This document shows, in pieces, positions 5,992-7,571 of a stretch of 7,571 nucleotides of DNA. Location: assembly GCA_036568605.1 (NCBI GenBank), contig DATCSE010000139.1, forward strand, positions 1 to 7,571, written 5' to 3'. The position numbers and the translations under genes are program-made. Source of the stretch: DATCSE01 sp036568605 (GTDB lineage Bacteria; Pseudomonadota; Gammaproteobacteria; Burkholderiales; Burkholderiaceae_C). The stretch's first letter is position 1; each line of letters opens with the position of its first letter. The notes under the pieces are model-generated. The model did no database searches. It was not told the origin of the DNA and was given only the letters and a program-made list of their open reading frames with translations.

Positions 5992-7107
5992 ATGGATCGC
6001 ACCGCCCCGATCGCCTCCTCCCTTCCGCGCCGCGCGCTTGCCGCGTGGCCCCTCGCGTTGCTGGCCGGCTGCGACAGCATCGTCCTGAAGCCGCACGGCG
6101 ACGTCGCCGTGCAGCAGGCCGACCTGCTGGTCAGCTCGACGCTGCTGATGCTGATCATCATCGTGCCGGTGATCGCGCTGACGCTGTTCTTCGCGTGGCG
6201 CTACCGCGCCTCGCACACGTCGGCCACGTATCTGCCGGACTGGGACCACTCGACCCGCCTCGAGCTGGTGATCTGGGGCGCGCCGCTGCTGATCATCATC
6301 GCGCTCGGGGCGATGACCTGGATCAGCACGCACAAGCTCGACCCGTACCGCAAGCTGGACCGCATCGACGCACAGCGGCGCGTGCCGTCGGACGTGAGGC
6401 CGCTGGTCGTGCAGGTGGTCGCGCTCGACTGGAAGTGGCTGTTCGTCTATCCGGAGCAGGGCATCGCGACGGTCAACGAGCTGGCCGCGCCGGTCGACCG
6501 CCCGATCGAGTTCCGCATCACCGCGTCCACCGTGATGAACTCGTTCTACGTGCCCGCGCTGGCCGGCCAGGTGTATGCGATGCCGGGCATGGAGACCAGG
6601 CTGCACGCGGTGATCAACCGCGCCGGCACCTACGAGGGCTTCTCGGCCAACTACAGCGGCGCGGGCTTCTCGAACATGCGCTTCGCGTTCCTCGGCCTGT
6701 CCAGCGACGACTTCACGCGCTGGGTGGCCCGCAACCGCGACGGCAGCTCGACGCTGGACCGCGGCGCCTACCGCACGCTCGAGCAGCCCAGCGAGCGCGA
6801 GCCGGTGCGCCGCTACGCCCGCGTCGACACGTCGCTGTACGACGCGATCGTCAACCGCTGCGTGCAGCCGGGCCAGATGTGCCAGCACCAGATGATGGCG
6901 ATCGATGCCGCCGGCGGCGCCGGCAAGGCCGGCCTAACCGGCGTGACGCGCCAGAGCTGGCGCGGCGCTGAGCGCACCGTCGTCGCGGCCCAGTGCACGC
7001 CGGCCGACCCCGAAGGCCTGCTGGCCACGCGAGTGACCCTGAGCCCCCGCCCGGCCGCTCCGAAGGGGGCTCGCGCCGTAGTGCGCAGCACGAAGGCTAC
7101 CCAATGA
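5992..7107 (+). CDS. cyoA: Cytochrome bo3 ubiquinol oxidase subunit II
   Basis: 371 residues. Subunit II of the proton-pumping quinol oxidase in the inner membrane. A lipoprotein signal ends LLAGC (Cys27). Two membrane helices follow (about 45-70 and 90-112), then a periplasmic cupredoxin domain (from about 135) with VALDWKWLFVYPEQGIATVNELAAPV and MNSFYVPALAGQVYAMPGMETRLH. The region that binds CuA in cytochrome c oxidases reads FSANYSGAGFSNMRF with no Cys or His, the mark of a quinol oxidase. A COX-ARM-like segment (SSDDFTRWVARNRDG) follows. The tail is longer than in E. coli CyoA (315 residues) and contains Cys290, Cys297 and Cys335 and a Pro/Arg-rich end. I chose the ATG at 5992 because it puts the lipobox at a normal distance; an ATG at 5965 is possible. 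Both have weak ribosome-binding sites. The stop overlaps the cyoB start, so translation is probably coupled. Confidence 0.96.
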   Translation: MDRTAPIASSLPRRALAAWPLALLAGCDSIVLKPHGDVAVQQADLLVSSTLLMLIIIVPVIALTLFFAWRYRASHTSATYLPDWDHSTRLELVIWGAPLLIIIALGAMTWISTHKLDPYRKLDRIDAQRRVPSDVRPLVVQVVALDWKWLFVYPEQGIATVNELAAPVDRPIEFRITASTVMNSFYVPALAGQVYAMPGMETRLHAVINRAGTYEGFSANYSGAGFSNMRFAFLGLSSDDFTRWVARNRDGSSTLDRGAYRTLEQPSEREPVRRYARVDTSLYDAIVNRCVQPGQMCQHQMMAIDAAGGAGKAGLTGVTRQSWRGAERTVVAAQCTPADPEGLLATRVTLSPRPAAPKGARAVVRSTKATQ

Positions 7108-7571
7108 GCTCAGAATCCCACAACCTTCTTTCTTCGCCGCTGCTCGGCCGCCTGAGCTGGGACGCGATCCCGTACCACGAGCCCATCCTCGTGGCCACGT
7201 TCGCGGGCGTCGCGCTCGGCGGCCTGGTGCTGCTCGCGCTGCTCACCAAGCTGCGGGCCTGGGGTCCGCTGTGGCGCGACTGGATCACCAGCATCGATCA
7301 CAAGAAGATCGGCATCATGTACATGGTGCTGGGCATCGTGATGCTGCTGCGTGGCTTCGCCGACGCGCTGATGATGCGGGCCCAGCAGGCGCTCGCGTTC
7401 GGCGACGCGGCCGGCTTCCTGCCGCCGCATCACTACGACCAGGTCTTCACGGCGCACGGCGTGATCATGATCTTCTTCGTCGCGATGCCGCTGGTCACGG
7501 GCCTGATGAACTACGTCGTGCCGCTGCAGATCGGCGCGCGCGACGTCGCGTTCCCGTTCCTGAACAACTTC
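7104..7571 (+). CDS. cyoB: Cytochrome bo3 ubiquinol oxidase subunit I, 3' end cut by window edge
   Basis: The first 156 codons, read from the ATG at 7104 that overlaps the cyoA stop (ATGA). GAAGG at 7092-7096 is a suitable ribosome-binding site. Subunit I oxidises ubiquinol, reduces O2 to water at the heme/CuB centre, and pumps protons. The protein matches E. coli CyoB closely from about residue 19 (WDAIPYHEP) onward, with an N-terminal extension of 12 residues. Allowing for that offset, the quinone-site residues are all present: Arg83 and Asp87 in LLRGFADALMMR, and His110 and Gln113 in PPHHYDQ (R71, D75, H98, Q101 in E. coli). His118 in FTAHGVIMIFF corresponds to the low-spin heme ligand H106. 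The visible part covers the first two or three helices and ends in VAFPFLNNF. The CuB and heme o3 ligands lie beyond the window. Confidence 0.97.
   Translation, partial: MSSESHNLLSSPLLGRLSWDAIPYHEPILVATFAGVALGGLVLLALLTKLRAWGPLWRDWITSIDHKKIGIMYMVLGIVMLLRGFADALMMRAQQALAFGDAAGFLPPHHYDQVFTAHGVIMIFFVAMPLVTGLMNYVVPLQIGARDVAFPFLNNF

Noticed and set aside
4382..6088. Long plus-strand open frame (568 codons) opposite the MFS gene.
   Set aside because: Composition is dominated by Arg, Gln and Ala with no domain pattern. The opposite frame encodes a clear twelve-helix transporter.

Overview
The window is GC-rich, tightly packed bacterial DNA. Its third codon positions are strongly G/C-biased, and the proteins look like those of a beta-proteobacterium, probably a member of Burkholderiales. 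That placement is inferred from composition and from the pairing of a cyo quinol oxidase operon with a divergent MFS transporter; no rRNA or other marker gene is present. I see six genes plus the start of a seventh, with no tRNA, rRNA, CRISPR array, IS element or prophage gene.

Left part (1-3245): a two-gene iron-uptake unit on the minus strand. A TonB-dependent outer-membrane receptor resembling IutA-type hydroxamate-siderophore receptors (589-2775) is followed 10 bp later by a PepSY-type inner-membrane protein (1-578) that runs off the left edge. A good sigma-70-like promoter lies about 220 bp upstream of the receptor. A Fur-box-like sequence fills its -35/-10 spacer. The leader between promoter and receptor start carries two adjacent stem-loops. 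The likely logic is that Fur-iron represses the unit in iron-replete cells, the receptor imports a ferric chelate, and the PepSY protein helps release iron at the inner membrane.

Middle (3246-4518), plus strand: a gene for an exported, probable outer-membrane beta-barrel protein of unknown function (3246-3950) is divergent from the receptor and may share its Fur-controlled promoter region. It is followed by a small stand-alone SET-domain protein with a post-SET cysteine cluster (4093-4518), a eukaryotic-type lysine methyltransferase fold.

Right part (4523-7571): an MFS transporter of the metabolite:H+ symporter type on the minus strand (4523-5830) converges on the SET gene with only 4 bp between the stop codons. 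It is divergent from the cytochrome bo3 ubiquinol oxidase operon, of which cyoA (5992-7107) and the first 156 codons of cyoB (7104-7571) are present. These two genes overlap by 4 bp (ATGA). CyoB retains the quinone-site and heme residues, and CyoA lacks CuA ligands, so this is a quinol oxidase and not a cytochrome c oxidase.

I do not see a clear novel multi-gene system. The items most worth a second look are the shared Fur/promoter region with its structured leader, the unknown barrel protein beside it, the SET protein, and the long cysteine-containing CyoA tail.
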